Shown: piece by piece, positions 33,615 through 42,367 of the stretch | Numbering within the stretch: the stretch's first letter is position 1 | Layout: each line of letters starts with the position of its first letter | DNA from: Candidatus Melainabacteria bacterium | Lineage (GTDB): Bacteria > Cyanobacteriota > Vampirovibrionia > Gastranaerophilales > Gastranaerophilaceae | Assembly: GCA_003258735.1 (NCBI GenBank) | Contig: QHME01000016.1 | Coordinates: 1-49,656, forward strand | DNA length: 49,656 bases | Direction: 5' to 3' | Notes under the pieces: model-generated | The model's database searches: none | What the model was told of the DNA's origin: nothing | The model's input: the letters and a program-made list of their open reading frames with translations, nothing else | Program-made: the position numbers and the translations under genes

Positions 33615-34433
33615 ATGTTAAACGAATCAGATGTTAATAAATTAAAAGAATTGAGTTTAGAAAATCGTAAAAATGTGATTGAAATGGTGTATAACGCATC
33701 ATCTGGTCATATTGGCGGTTCTTTGTCTGCTTGTGATATTTTGACTGTTTTGTTTCATCAATGTATGAATATTTCAGCAACAGAGCCAAAAAGTGAATCT
33801 CGTGATCGTTTTGTCTTATCAAAAGGGCATGTTTCACCTGTTTATTATTCTATACTTTCTCAATTAGGTTTTATTGAAAAATCTGATTTAATGACATTTA
33901 GAAAATTAGGTTCAAAGCTTCAGGGACATCCTTGTTTGAAATGTTCCGGAGTTGAAGTCGCAACAGGTTCTCTAGGGCAAGGCTTGTCTATGGCTTGTGG
34001 TATTGCAATATCTTTAAAACTTGATAAAAATCCTGCAAATGTGTTTGTTTTGCTTGGTGATGGTGAAATGCAGGAAGGCAGTTGTTGGGAAGCTTTGATG
34101 CAAGCAGCTCATAGAAATTTAGACAACTTAGTTGCAATTATTGATAGAAACCGTCTTCAAATTGATGGTTCAACAGAAGATGTAAAGGCTTTGGATAATT
34201 TGTCTGATAAAATCAGGGCATTCAATTGGAATGTAATTGAGATAGATGGACATGACATAAATGCAATTTATGATGCTATTGAATCTGCAAAAAAATCAGA
34301 TATGCCGACTGCAATTGTTGCTAATACCATAAAAGGAAAAGGTGTAAGTTTTATGGAAAACAATGCCGGATGGCATGGAAAAGCTCCTAGTAAAGAAGAA
34401 TTTGAGAAAGCAATATTAGAATTAAATAAATAA
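33615..34433 (+). CDS. Transketolase N-terminal subunit (split transketolase)
   Basis: 272 residues, the thiamine diphosphate-binding half. Motifs: SSGHIGGSLSACDILTVLF, RFVLSKGHVSPVYYS, TGSLGQGLSMACG, and the diphosphate motif LLGDGEMQEGSCWEA ending with IIDRNRLQIDG. The partner half is at 11784-12737 on the other strand, about 21 kb away. The ATG directly follows the previous stop (TAAATG), so translation probably depends on the TagA-family gene. The following pseudopilin starts 10 bases after its stop. Confidence 0.9.
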   Translation: MLNESDVNKLKELSLENRKNVIEMVYNASSGHIGGSLSACDILTVLFHQCMNISATEPKSESRDRFVLSKGHVSPVYYSILSQLGFIEKSDLMTFRKLGSKLQGHPCLKCSGVEVATGSLGQGLSMACGIAISLKLDKNPANVFVLLGDGEMQEGSCWEALMQAAHRNLDNLVAIIDRNRLQIDGSTEDVKALDNLSDKIRAFNWNVIEIDGHDINAIYDAIESAKKSDMPTAIVANTIKGKGVSFMENNAGWHGKAPSKEEFEKAILELNK

Positions 34434-34443
34434 TGGAGGCATG

Positions 34444-36813
34444 ATGATATTTAAAAGTCCTTTTAAACGAATTGGATTTACAATGATGGAAGTGCTGTTG
34501 GCAGTTTTCATCGTAGGCATTTTAGCGGCTGTGACAATTCCTATTATAAGTCGACAGTTAGAAAAATCTGATGAATATTCATATTATTTGGCGTATCGAA
34601 CTGTAGAAAAAATGGCAGGTCAAATTGTAGCTCAAGGCGACCCTGCTGAGGATACAACAGCTATAAATATTAAAGATGGTACCGATAAACGAACAATGTT
34701 AGCTTACCTGAAAGATAAAATGAACGAGTCTGGCAAACCTTTTAGAACATTTATAGCTTTTGTTGAGCGTAGAATTGTATTAACAGAGTCTTATATGTTT
34801 AGCAAATTATTCCCTAGGGTATATGCGGAATGGGTGACTTCAAAACCTAAAAATTTTGTGAGTATAAGAAGTGAAGACTATGATACTGCGTGGTTAGGGG
34901 CGCAAGTATGTTTAAATAATCGTACAGATATTTTAAAGACCATTACTTCAGAAGAAAAAACCCGAACAAAAGAAGATGGTACTACTGAGACGTATACAGA
35001 AGAAACTAAAGTTTACTATAATAAGGATGAAGGAAAGTCAGAAAACCCTGTATTTAATTGTGATGATTATGGTGTAACTTCATTTAATGCTGATAATGAT
35101 ATTAGAGCACTATTCTCTCCAAATTCAGATTTTGCGTTAACTGATTCTAATTTATCATCTATTACTGACTACTTGAAGGGTCAATCCACTCCAAGTGCTA
35201 AGAGTTTTTGTGAGAATAGATTTAAATCATTTTATGGTTCATCCAAAACTGTTGGTACAAAAACCTATACGCTTACTTCCGGATATGAAGAAGAAGGTGA
35301 TTTTGGAGATGATGGGTCTAGTGAAGATGGCGAAGGAGATGCAGAGACACCAGAAGGTTTTCAAGAGGCTCCATCTAGTAACCCTGCTGGCTCTTGTAAC
35401 TTAACAGGTACGTATACTTATTATGTAGCGCCTGATGATGTAGGACAGTCAAATTCTAAAAAACCTACTTTTAGTGCTGATTGGTGTGAAAGACATAATT
35501 ATGTCAATATGGTAAATGCAAGTACGGAAACTGTAGATTGTCAATGTGACCCTTCATCATACATAGTTTCAGCAAACAATGAAAAAGCTTGCTTTGCTGC
35601 TCCGGTGAAATCAAATGAACAAGTTTATGATTTTAATGGTCGCGCAGTGTATTGTTCTACTGATTTTAACTCAAAAAATGGAACTTGCTGTCCAAAAAAT
35701 TCAACATTTGACGGTTCGGCTTGTCAATGTATTGCAGGATATAAAAAGGAAGGTAGCAGTTGTGTATTAGACTACTGTCCAAGAGGTTCTCATAAATCTG
35801 CTGACGGTGTATGTATCACAAATCCGCCGATTGTTAAAGCTGACAGATTTTGTGAATTGATTAGAGATAATTGGAATTTGTCTAATTCTAGTTGTAATAC
35901 TTTCTCAGGTGGTTCAAATGCAAATGTGTATAATGCTGCGCTAGGAGCTGATGGTGGAAATTATCTGTCAATAAAATCTAAAGTCGGAGCATTTAAAGAT
36001 TTAACTCCAAATATTGTGTTTGCAAATGGGTTAAGAATGTGGATACTTGGTGATAAGGCTGCATCTATGCCTGGTTTATCAGCAACTCCAACTGGTGCTA
36101 AGAGTACGCAAAATATGTGTCAAAAAGTTTCTCTTACTAACAATAATGCAGCAGCTTGTGTAAATGCTGGAGGCTATTTCTGTAAAGATAGTAATAACTG
36201 TTTCGCATTAGCAGATAAAGCAAATGCTACAGTCGATGATGCGCGTGGATGTTGTGCATCTGTTGATTTGACAGATTATATTACCGCAGCACATAGTGCA
36301 GGTGAACCTGATAAATATAAACAAGCCTCTGTTGCTTATGCCATAAGTGGTTTTACTGTATTTGTTGATATAAATGGCGACAAAGGTAATGGAACTTTGT
36401 GGGATGATGTTTATCCATTCTATATTGCTGCAAATGGCACTGTATATCCAGGGTATCCTCTTGATGCCGCAAAAAGTGAAGCTGCTACATCAAATTCTCT
36501 ATACTTAGGTGGAAATAGTGAAAAACAACTACCTGTTGATGTCTACTATTATACAGATAGTTCGGATACTCGTAAAAAGATAACAGCATTTTCTAATGTA
36601 TCTTATGCTAGAGCAGCATGTTCAGCTAGAAAAGTTAGCCAATACACTCCATATTGTATGAACTTGGGAGAAAAGTTCACGACTAGTGGAATAGGTGGTG
36701 CTGAGTTGAAAGGTATGGAATATCTGAAAAACGATAATAAAGCAACATCAAAGAATCCTTGTGATACATATAACTGTTTTGTCACAGTTAGGAGGAGATT
36801 AAGATCATTTTAA
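34444..36813 (+). CDS. Giant Cys-rich pseudopilin-like protein
   Basis: 789 residues with a class III prepilin leader: KRIG/FTMMEVLLAVFIVGILAA, cleavage after Gly and Glu at +5. Typical pilins are 130-250 residues; here ~700 residues follow. Residues ~280-320 are acidic Gly/Glu/Asp-rich (EEEGDFGDDGSSEDGEGD), and ~310-470 are Cys-rich with EGF-like spacing (CQCDPSSY, TCCPKNSTFDGSACQCIAGY, SCVLDYCPRG). Two more Cys pairs follow (CCASVD, CDTYNC). This suggests a surface-displayed, disulphide-stabilised tip or minor pilin. GGAGG sits four bases before ATG 34444; the ATG at 34441 would be too close. Confidence 0.83.
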   Translation: MIFKSPFKRIGFTMMEVLLAVFIVGILAAVTIPIISRQLEKSDEYSYYLAYRTVEKMAGQIVAQGDPAEDTTAINIKDGTDKRTMLAYLKDKMNESGKPFRTFIAFVERRIVLTESYMFSKLFPRVYAEWVTSKPKNFVSIRSEDYDTAWLGAQVCLNNRTDILKTITSEEKTRTKEDGTTETYTEETKVYYNKDEGKSENPVFNCDDYGVTSFNADNDIRALFSPNSDFALTDSNLSSITDYLKGQSTPSAKSFCENRFKSFYGSSKTVGTKTYTLTSGYEEEGDFGDDGSSEDGEGDAETPEGFQEAPSSNPAGSCNLTGTYTYYVAPDDVGQSNSKKPTFSADWCERHNYVNMVNASTETVDCQCDPSSYIVSANNEKACFAAPVKSNEQVYDFNGRAVYCSTDFNSKNGTCCPKNSTFDGSACQCIAGYKKEGSSCVLDYCPRGSHKSADGVCITNPPIVKADRFCELIRDNWNLSNSSCNTFSGGSNANVYNAALGADGGNYLSIKSKVGAFKDLTPNIVFANGLRMWILGDKAASMPGLSATPTGAKSTQNMCQKVSLTNNNAAACVNAGGYFCKDSNNCFALADKANATVDDARGCCASVDLTDYITAAHSAGEPDKYKQASVAYAISGFTVFVDINGDKGNGTLWDDVYPFYIAANGTVYPGYPLDAAKSEAATSNSLYLGGNSEKQLPVDVYYYTDSSDTRKKITAFSNVSYARAACSARKVSQYTPYCMNLGEKFTTSGIGGAELKGMEYLKNDNKATSKNPCDTYNCFVTVRRRLRSF

Positions 36814-36818
36814 TAATC

Positions 36819-36850
36819 AAAAAAGAGTCGGATGATTCCGACTCTTTTTT
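36819..36850 (+). terminator. Intrinsic terminator of the pseudopilin operon
   Basis: AAAAAAGAGTCGGA - TGAT - TCCGACTCTTTTTT, a perfect 14-bp stem starting five bases after the stop. Confidence 0.9.
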
Positions 36851-36873
36851 ATCTTAACGAAAGGGAGAAATAT

Positions 36874-37323
36874 ATGATTATCGACACTTTAGATAATATT
36901 GATAAATATAGTGAAATTCCAGTTTATGCTGTCGAATTTGTCAAAAAGCTGACAGCTGATATTGAACTTGGCAAATATAAATTAAATGACAAGGAATTTG
37001 TTAATATAGAAGAATATCAGCCAAAATCAATTGCTGATGCGAAATTTGAGTACCATAAAAAATATGTAGATATTCAAATTTTGTTGTCAGGGACAGAGCG
37101 TATATACATAAGACCAGTTAACAGTTTAACTGAAGCTGTTAAATATAGTGAAGAAAAAGATATTGCGTTTATGTCTGAGTCGGTTGAAAATGCGGACTTT
37201 GTGACTTTAAACGGTACAAATTTTGTTATGATATACCCTCATGAAGCACATGCGCCACAAGTAGAAGTATCAAATTTCAAAGACAAAGTTAAAAAAGTTG
37301 TTGTAAAATTATTGGTAAAGTAG
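36874..37323 (+). CDS. YhcH/YjgK/YiaL-family protein (DUF386)
   Basis: 149 residues from ATG 36874, which has AAGGGAG 6 bases upstream; an upstream in-frame ATG at 36832 falls inside the terminator. Conserved features are EEYQPKSIADAKFEYHKKYVDIQILLSGTERI and a late MIYPHEAHAPQ with metal-binding His residues, as in the cupin-like YhcH family. Relatives act on sugars, for instance as N-acetylneuraminate or galactoside pathway subunits; no sialic acid genes are nearby, so the substrate is open. The miaA stop lies directly next to its own. Confidence 0.87.
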   Translation: MIIDTLDNIDKYSEIPVYAVEFVKKLTADIELGKYKLNDKEFVNIEEYQPKSIADAKFEYHKKYVDIQILLSGTERIYIRPVNSLTEAVKYSEEKDIAFMSESVENADFVTLNGTNFVMIYPHEAHAPQVEVSNFKDKVKKVVVKLLVK

Positions 37324-38208
37324 TTACTTTTTTAATTTTTCCGGAAAGATATCCCATTTTATTTCGTTGTTACGTCTAAACCAAGTCAGTTGTCGTTTGG
37401 CATAGTTTCGAGTGTTCTTTTTTAACAGTTCAATAGCTGTATCTAACGAGTATAAATTATCTAAGTAGCCAATTATTTCGCGATATCCGATAGTATTAAC
37501 AAGGTTAGGTATTCTGCCATGTTTTTCAAGCAATGATGTAGTTTCTTCTAGTAATCCATTTTTTACCATTATATCGACACGTTTATCTATTCTCTCATAA
37601 AGGATTTTTCTGTCAAAATTTTTACCAATCCACTCAATTTCATAAATTGATTCATTTTTGCCTCTGCTCATAGCTAGGCTTTTCCCTGTTGTTGATATAA
37701 TTTCAATGGCTCTGATTATTTTTTTACTGTCATTTGGATCAATTGTTTGAGCTGCATTTTCATCCAGTTTTTTAAGCTTTTCAAAAAGTTCAGATTTTGA
37801 GAATTTCTTTAGCTCTGCTCGAAGAGTTTGATTGGCTTCAATCTCAGGTAAATCAAAGTTTTTTAGCAAAATGTCAATATATAAACCCGTACCTCCGACA
37901 ACTATTGGTGTTTTCCCTTTTTTTAAAATCTTTTCAATTATGGCAGTTCCTTCTTTTTTATACAGCCCTGCAGAATAGTCAAATTCCGGCTCAACAATAT
38001 CTATCATATAATGTGGAATACCTTCCCTTTCTTCAATTGTTGGTTTGGCTGTTCCTATATTGAACCCCTTATAAACAAGACGAGAATCAGCAGAGATAAT
38101 TTCTCCATCAAGTTTTTTTGCTAATTCTATTGAATAAGCTGTTTTTCCACTGGCTGTTGCCCCTACAATGGCGATAACTTTTGGTTTATTTGATAAAAGT
38201 TTGCTCAT
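37324..38208 (-). CDS. miaA: tRNA dimethylallyltransferase
   Basis: 294 residues from ATG 38208. P-loop GATASGKT (16-23), then DSRLVYKGFNIGTAKP, VGGTGLYIDILL and the C-terminal NYAKRQLTWFRRN are all diagnostic of MiaA. It adds an isopentenyl group to A37 of tRNAs reading UNN codons; the tRNA-Leu(CAA) here, with A37, is a plausible substrate. Last gene of a five-gene minus-strand operon; its start overlaps the preceding membrane-protein gene by 23 bases and has no clear ribosome-binding site, so it is probably coupled. Confidence 0.95.
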   Translation of the reverse strand: MSKLLSNKPKVIAIVGATASGKTAYSIELAKKLDGEIISADSRLVYKGFNIGTAKPTIEEREGIPHYMIDIVEPEFDYSAGLYKKEGTAIIEKILKKGKTPIVVGGTGLYIDILLKNFDLPEIEANQTLRAELKKFSKSELFEKLKKLDENAAQTIDPNDSKKIIRAIEIISTTGKSLAMSRGKNESIYEIEWIGKNFDRKILYERIDKRVDIMVKNGLLEETTSLLEKHGRIPNLVNTIGYREIIGYLDNLYSLDTAIELLKKNTRNYAKRQLTWFRRNNEIKWDIFPEKLKK

Positions 38209-39010
38209 AATATGAAAATAATAACACAACTATGTACACTAAGAAATAATAAAATAGTAGAAGTACAATAAAGTATAAAATAGGATTAAACATCAAAAAT
38301 GTGTTTAATATCGAAATTAAAACAACTAAAAAAGCAATATACAAGTACAGGATTATTGAATTTTTTAGGTGGGTAAAGATTTTTATTATTGAATAATATA
38401 GTGCTTCAAATGAAACTTTTTCTGTATATACAATTTCCGGAATCCAAAGCATTGTGATAAATGAAACAACTGCAATGCTGACAAGTGCTAAAATATACCA
38501 ACATTGAAGAACTAATAATTCATTTTGTGATAATTCACTGATTTTGTTTGCAAATTCTTGCCCAAATAAAAATATTGATTGATAATCTAATTCACTAAAA
38601 TCAATAGTGCCGATAAATTTGCCCACAATATAACCAATACCTGAAAAAATAAGTGTATAAATAAGTATGTAAATTGAAATTACGCCAATTGAAGGTAAAA
38701 ATAATCTTCCGATACCTTTTGGTAGAGATAATACAAGTGCCCATAAAGCTTTTGCTCTATCTTTATCAAATACAAAAATTTTTCGAGATAATGAAATCGT
38801 TTTTTTTGCCATATAAAGCCATGCAGCCATAAATCCGCTTAGCATTACAAATATTGTAATGCTTGCAAGGATTAATTTTGGTGTTGTATCAATCGCCACA
38901 ACCGCATATTTGTAGTACCAACTGAGTATTGATAAGAAGATAATAAGCGGTGTTGCTAAAATTATGCAATCATTTGTAGTTTTAAAGCTATTTTTGAATA
39001 ATTGCAACAT
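38186..39010 (-). CDS. Multi-pass membrane protein, function unknown
   Basis: 274 residues with about six membrane segments (~18-38, ~46-68, ~105-128, ~165-188, ~214-236, ~240-265) and no catalytic motif. The general layout recalls YciC/DUF975-type inner-membrane proteins, but the resemblance is loose. GAGGA lies 6 bases before the ATG. It starts 14 bases after the activase stop and overlaps miaA. Confidence 0.6.
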   Translation of the reverse strand: MLQLFKNSFKTTNDCIILATPLIIFLSILSWYYKYAVVAIDTTPKLILASITIFVMLSGFMAAWLYMAKKTISLSRKIFVFDKDRAKALWALVLSLPKGIGRLFLPSIGVISIYILIYTLIFSGIGYIVGKFIGTIDFSELDYQSIFLFGQEFANKISELSQNELLVLQCWYILALVSIAVVSFITMLWIPEIVYTEKVSFEALYYSIIKIFTHLKNSIILYLYIAFLVVLISILNTFLMFNPILYFIVLLLFYYFLVYIVVLLFSYYEQTFIK

Positions 39011-39024
39011 GACATTTCCTCATT

Positions 39025-40185
39025 TTATTGAGCAACTGAAATTTCAGTTTTTTGTTGTTTTTCTGATTCTATTTTACGTCTTCTTTTGCGTCTTCTCATT
39101 AAATCAACAAAAGCCTCAATTCTTGTGATATATCCGGCACGCCCTGTTTGTTCATCCATAATCAATGGAAGTATAGGAATATCACAGTTTTCTCTCATTG
39201 CAGGAAAGATATTTTGAGACATAATTTCAGGCATACAAGTAAATGGGCTGATGTGGATAATTCCGTCAATTCCGCGCTCATTTGCGTACGCAACATCAGA
39301 AACACATTCTAACGCATCCCCTCCAATATCTCTCATTAGATAAGGCTTGGCAAGTCTGTCTGCTCTTTGTAGGTGAGTTTCGCCTTTTCTAAAAACTTTA
39401 GGAATGATTGCATCTTTTAGGAAACTGCTTACTGTCAAACTTCTACGTACTTGAACTCCCATTCTGCCAAGTTCTTTTTCAATGTTTTGGTTTGAAAATT
39501 CGTCATTTACTACGTAAATTTCACCTGTAATATCAACATAAAGAACTTCTCTTTTAGAATCTATTTCTACTTTTGCCATTTCTGCTTTTATCTGTTTTTC
39601 AGCTTTTCTTAAACCTAAAACAGTGTCGTTTTCATCAATGATTTTTAAACATTTCAAATAGTGCTTTTCAGCCTCTCCGGATTTTATTTCTCTTGCTCTA
39701 TAGTATGAATGCATTGTTTCAAGTTTGTCCAAGATGAACACTTTCAAAATTGCAATAATAATTGCTCTTGTAAATAATACAGGATTATTCTTTCCGCTTG
39801 CAGATTTTAAAAAGTTGTACAAACCTTTGATTCCATCATACAACTGTAATTCTAAATATTTAGTTTCATATCCTAAATCCGTAAGAGCATTTTCTATACA
39901 TTTGCCATATTCGCCTAATCTGCAACATCCAGGAGATGTAATCATTGCAACGTAGTCTGTTCCTCCTTCAATTGCTTCAATAAAGTTGCCCAGAATAAGT
40001 TTATATGGCAGACAAATTGCTTCAGGCGCGTGTTTTGTACCCAATGAAAGTGCTTTTTTGCTTGTATATGGTTCAATGTAAGGCTCGCATCCGATAATTC
40101 TAAGGGCTGCAGCCCATGCGTAACTGATTGTTCCCATGTGTGGGAAAGATATTTTTCTTTTCTTTTGTTCTGTTTTATTTGTCAT
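39025..40185 (-). CDS. Acyl-CoA dehydratase activase-related protein (DUF2229/HgdB-like)
   Basis: 386 residues. Cys residues typical of the HgdB/DUF2229 group are present: C33 (IIGCEPYIEPYT), C58 (EAICLPYKL), C87, C88 and C96 (SPGCCRLGEYGKC), and one in HISPFTCMPEIM. Relatives carry Fe-S clusters and are linked to 2-hydroxyacyl-CoA dehydratases or to unassigned enzymes. The ATP-binding activase half is not present nearby. A basic tail (RRRKRRRK) ends the domain. AAGGAA within the end of gcvPB serves as ribosome-binding site. Actual reaction unknown. Confidence 0.75.
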   Translation of the reverse strand: MTNKTEQKKRKISFPHMGTISYAWAAALRIIGCEPYIEPYTSKKALSLGTKHAPEAICLPYKLILGNFIEAIEGGTDYVAMITSPGCCRLGEYGKCIENALTDLGYETKYLELQLYDGIKGLYNFLKSASGKNNPVLFTRAIIIAILKVFILDKLETMHSYYRAREIKSGEAEKHYLKCLKIIDENDTVLGLRKAEKQIKAEMAKVEIDSKREVLYVDITGEIYVVNDEFSNQNIEKELGRMGVQVRRSLTVSSFLKDAIIPKVFRKGETHLQRADRLAKPYLMRDIGGDALECVSDVAYANERGIDGIIHISPFTCMPEIMSQNIFPAMRENCDIPILPLIMDEQTGRAGYITRIEAFVDLMRRRKRRRKIESEKQQKTEISVAQ

Positions 40186-40187
40186 AT

Positions 40188-41615
40188 TTATATTTCCTTA
40201 ATGTATTTTAAATCAGGGTGTCTTGCTGCCGTAACTTCATCAATTTTTTTGACATGAGTTGTATGCGGAGCAGACAAAATCTTTTCAGGATTCGTTTTTG
40301 ATTCCTGTGCAATTAGAATCATAGTGTCCACAAATTCATCTAATATTTCTTTATTCTCAGATTCTGTCGGTTCAATCATTATAGCCTCATGAACGATAAG
40401 TGGGAAGTAGACTGTTGGAGGATGAGTATTTCCATCCATCAAAGCCTTAGCTATATTTAGAGTAGACACTCCGCTTTCATGTTTTTGACGTTCTCCGGAC
40501 AATACAAATTCATGCATGCAAGGCTCATCATAAGGTAAGTCGTAATATTTTTTTAGTTTTTCTTTCAAATAATTTGCATTTAGTACAGCATTTTCTGATG
40601 CGTGTTTCAAGTTTTTGCCCATCATAAGTATATAAGCATAAGCTTTTACAAGAACTGAAAAATTCCCACAAAAATCTTTAACGCTGCCAATAGAATGCTT
40701 TACATTATAATTTCTGAAATATTTCTTACCATCAAAATCTATAACAGGTGTAGGTAAAAAGTCTTTTAGCTTTTCTACAACTGCAACAGGCCCAGCTCCC
40801 GGACCTCCACCACCATGTGGTGTTGAAAAAGTCTTATGTAAGTTCAAGTGCACAACATCAAATCCCATAAGTTTTGGGTTTGTATATCCCATAATTGCAT
40901 TGAAATTTGCGCCATCATAATACAACAATGAGCCATTTTCGTGCATGATTTTAGAAATTTCTTCAACTTGTTCTTCAAAAATTCCCAATGTATTTGGGTT
41001 TGTCATCATAATTGCTGCAACATCTTTATCTAAAACGGCTTTTAATGCATCAATATCAACTTGTCCTTTTGCGTTTGATTTGATTTCAATAATATCAAAT
41101 CCGCTCATTCTAGCGCTTGCAGGGTTTGTACCATGAGCAGAATCCGGAATTATAACTTTTGTTCTTTTTTCACCGATAGTATCAAAATACTTTTTGATAA
41201 TCATCATGCCGGTCATTTCACCATGTGCACCTGCTGATGGTTGAAGTGTAATTGCATCCATTCCTGTAACTTTTAACAACGCATTTTGCAAGTTATACAT
41301 AAGTTTTAGTGAGCCTTGTGCCATTTCATCAGGAGAATTTGGGTGAATGTTGAAACCATCAAGAGATGATAAAAATTCATTGATTTTTGGATTATATTTC
41401 ATAGTACAAGACCCTAACGGATAAAATCCTTTTTCAATACAAAAATTAAGGTCTGACAATTCTTTATAATGTCTCATTACGTCAAGTTCGCTTAATTGAG
41501 GTAAACCTACCTCGTTCTTGCGCAAACAATCAGACGGAATAAAGTTGACATCAATGTTTTCGTCTGTTAAATTTATGCCGTCTATTCCATTTGTTTTTTC
41601 AAAAATTGTTTTCAT
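40188..41615 (-). CDS. gcvPB: Glycine dehydrogenase (decarboxylating) subunit 2
   Basis: 475 residues, the length of the two-subunit P-protein's beta chain. The PLP lysine is K261 in NLHKTFSTPHGGGGPG. LGSCTMKYNPK, QPSAGAHGEMTG and SAHGTNPASARM are conserved. With GcvPA, H- and T-proteins it decarboxylates glycine. No gcvPA, gcvH or gcvT is in the window, which is unusual because gcvPA normally lies next to it. It starts three bases after the sigma-factor gene stop. Confidence 0.94.
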   Translation of the reverse strand: MKTIFEKTNGIDGINLTDENIDVNFIPSDCLRKNEVGLPQLSELDVMRHYKELSDLNFCIEKGFYPLGSCTMKYNPKINEFLSSLDGFNIHPNSPDEMAQGSLKLMYNLQNALLKVTGMDAITLQPSAGAHGEMTGMMIIKKYFDTIGEKRTKVIIPDSAHGTNPASARMSGFDIIEIKSNAKGQVDIDALKAVLDKDVAAIMMTNPNTLGIFEEQVEEISKIMHENGSLLYYDGANFNAIMGYTNPKLMGFDVVHLNLHKTFSTPHGGGGPGAGPVAVVEKLKDFLPTPVIDFDGKKYFRNYNVKHSIGSVKDFCGNFSVLVKAYAYILMMGKNLKHASENAVLNANYLKEKLKKYYDLPYDEPCMHEFVLSGERQKHESGVSTLNIAKALMDGNTHPPTVYFPLIVHEAIMIEPTESENKEILDEFVDTMILIAQESKTNPEKILSAPHTTHVKKIDEVTAARHPDLKYIKEI

Positions 41616-41618
41616 TTT

Positions 41619-42236
41619 TTAAATTATCCCCTGTTTTGCCAAGTCTTTTTTTATTCTGTCTAATCCTGTTTGGATGATTCTTGAAATTCTCGATTGTGAA
41701 ATATTAAATTCCTCTGCAATTTCTCTTAATTTCTTCTCCTTGAAAAATTTGTACTCAATGAGTTCTCTTTCTCTTGGTGGAAGTTTTTTCATTGATTCTA
41801 AAATTCCTTCTTTTAGTTCCGAAAACTCTATGCGTTCTTCAGGAGTTTTGTCGTTGGCTTTAATTTGGGTTGGTATCTCCGCATCTTGCAATTCATCGAT
41901 TGAAAGAATGTTTTTATAAACATCTGCTCTCATTTCAGCATCGTTTGTTTCGGTGTCTTCATCAATTGCAGATGGTTTGTTTTTTAAAGTATACCATTTG
42001 TATCTTCTTCTTACTTCGTTTCTAATAGCCCATTTGATTGCTGTTGAAAGATACGTGCTGTTATATGTTTCAGGACTGTGATTTTTAAATAAAATATAAA
42101 GGGCATGAGTTCCAATGTTAATCAATTCAGGCAATTCAATAAGATGCGAGCGTGAAAACTTTTGATACTCAACTTTTGCTATGATTTCGATTAACTCTTT
42201 ATATTCTTTTAGTTTAATATTTTCTTCAGCTGACAT
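41619..42236 (-). CDS. Sigma-70 family RNA polymerase sigma factor (SigF/FliA-like group 3)
   Basis: 205 residues. Region 2 lies at ~30-75 (LPELINIGTHALYILFKNH, STAIKWAIRNEVRRRYKW). Region 3 is reduced to an acidic linker. Region 4 at ~140-200 ends in the HTH EKKLREIAEEFNISQSRISR. It should direct transcription of a special gene set. A TATAAT at about 42275 on the minus strand and AGGA about 11 bases before the ATG suggest a conventional leader. It heads the operon with gcvPB, the activase-like gene, the membrane protein and miaA. No anti-sigma gene is adjacent. Confidence 0.88.
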   Translation of the reverse strand: MSAEENIKLKEYKELIEIIAKVEYQKFSRSHLIELPELINIGTHALYILFKNHSPETYNSTYLSTAIKWAIRNEVRRRYKWYTLKNKPSAIDEDTETNDAEMRADVYKNILSIDELQDAEIPTQIKANDKTPEERIEFSELKEGILESMKKLPPRERELIEYKFFKEKKLREIAEEFNISQSRISRIIQTGLDRIKKDLAKQGII

Positions 42237-42367
42237 TACTATAACTAATCCTAATAAAATAAAAAAATTATAATCTTTTACATCCCCATCATATCAGAAA
42301 AATTTGTATATGGCTAGCTAATGTAATTTTCCTTAACATATCTTATTTTCAATAAAAAGGAGGGTAT

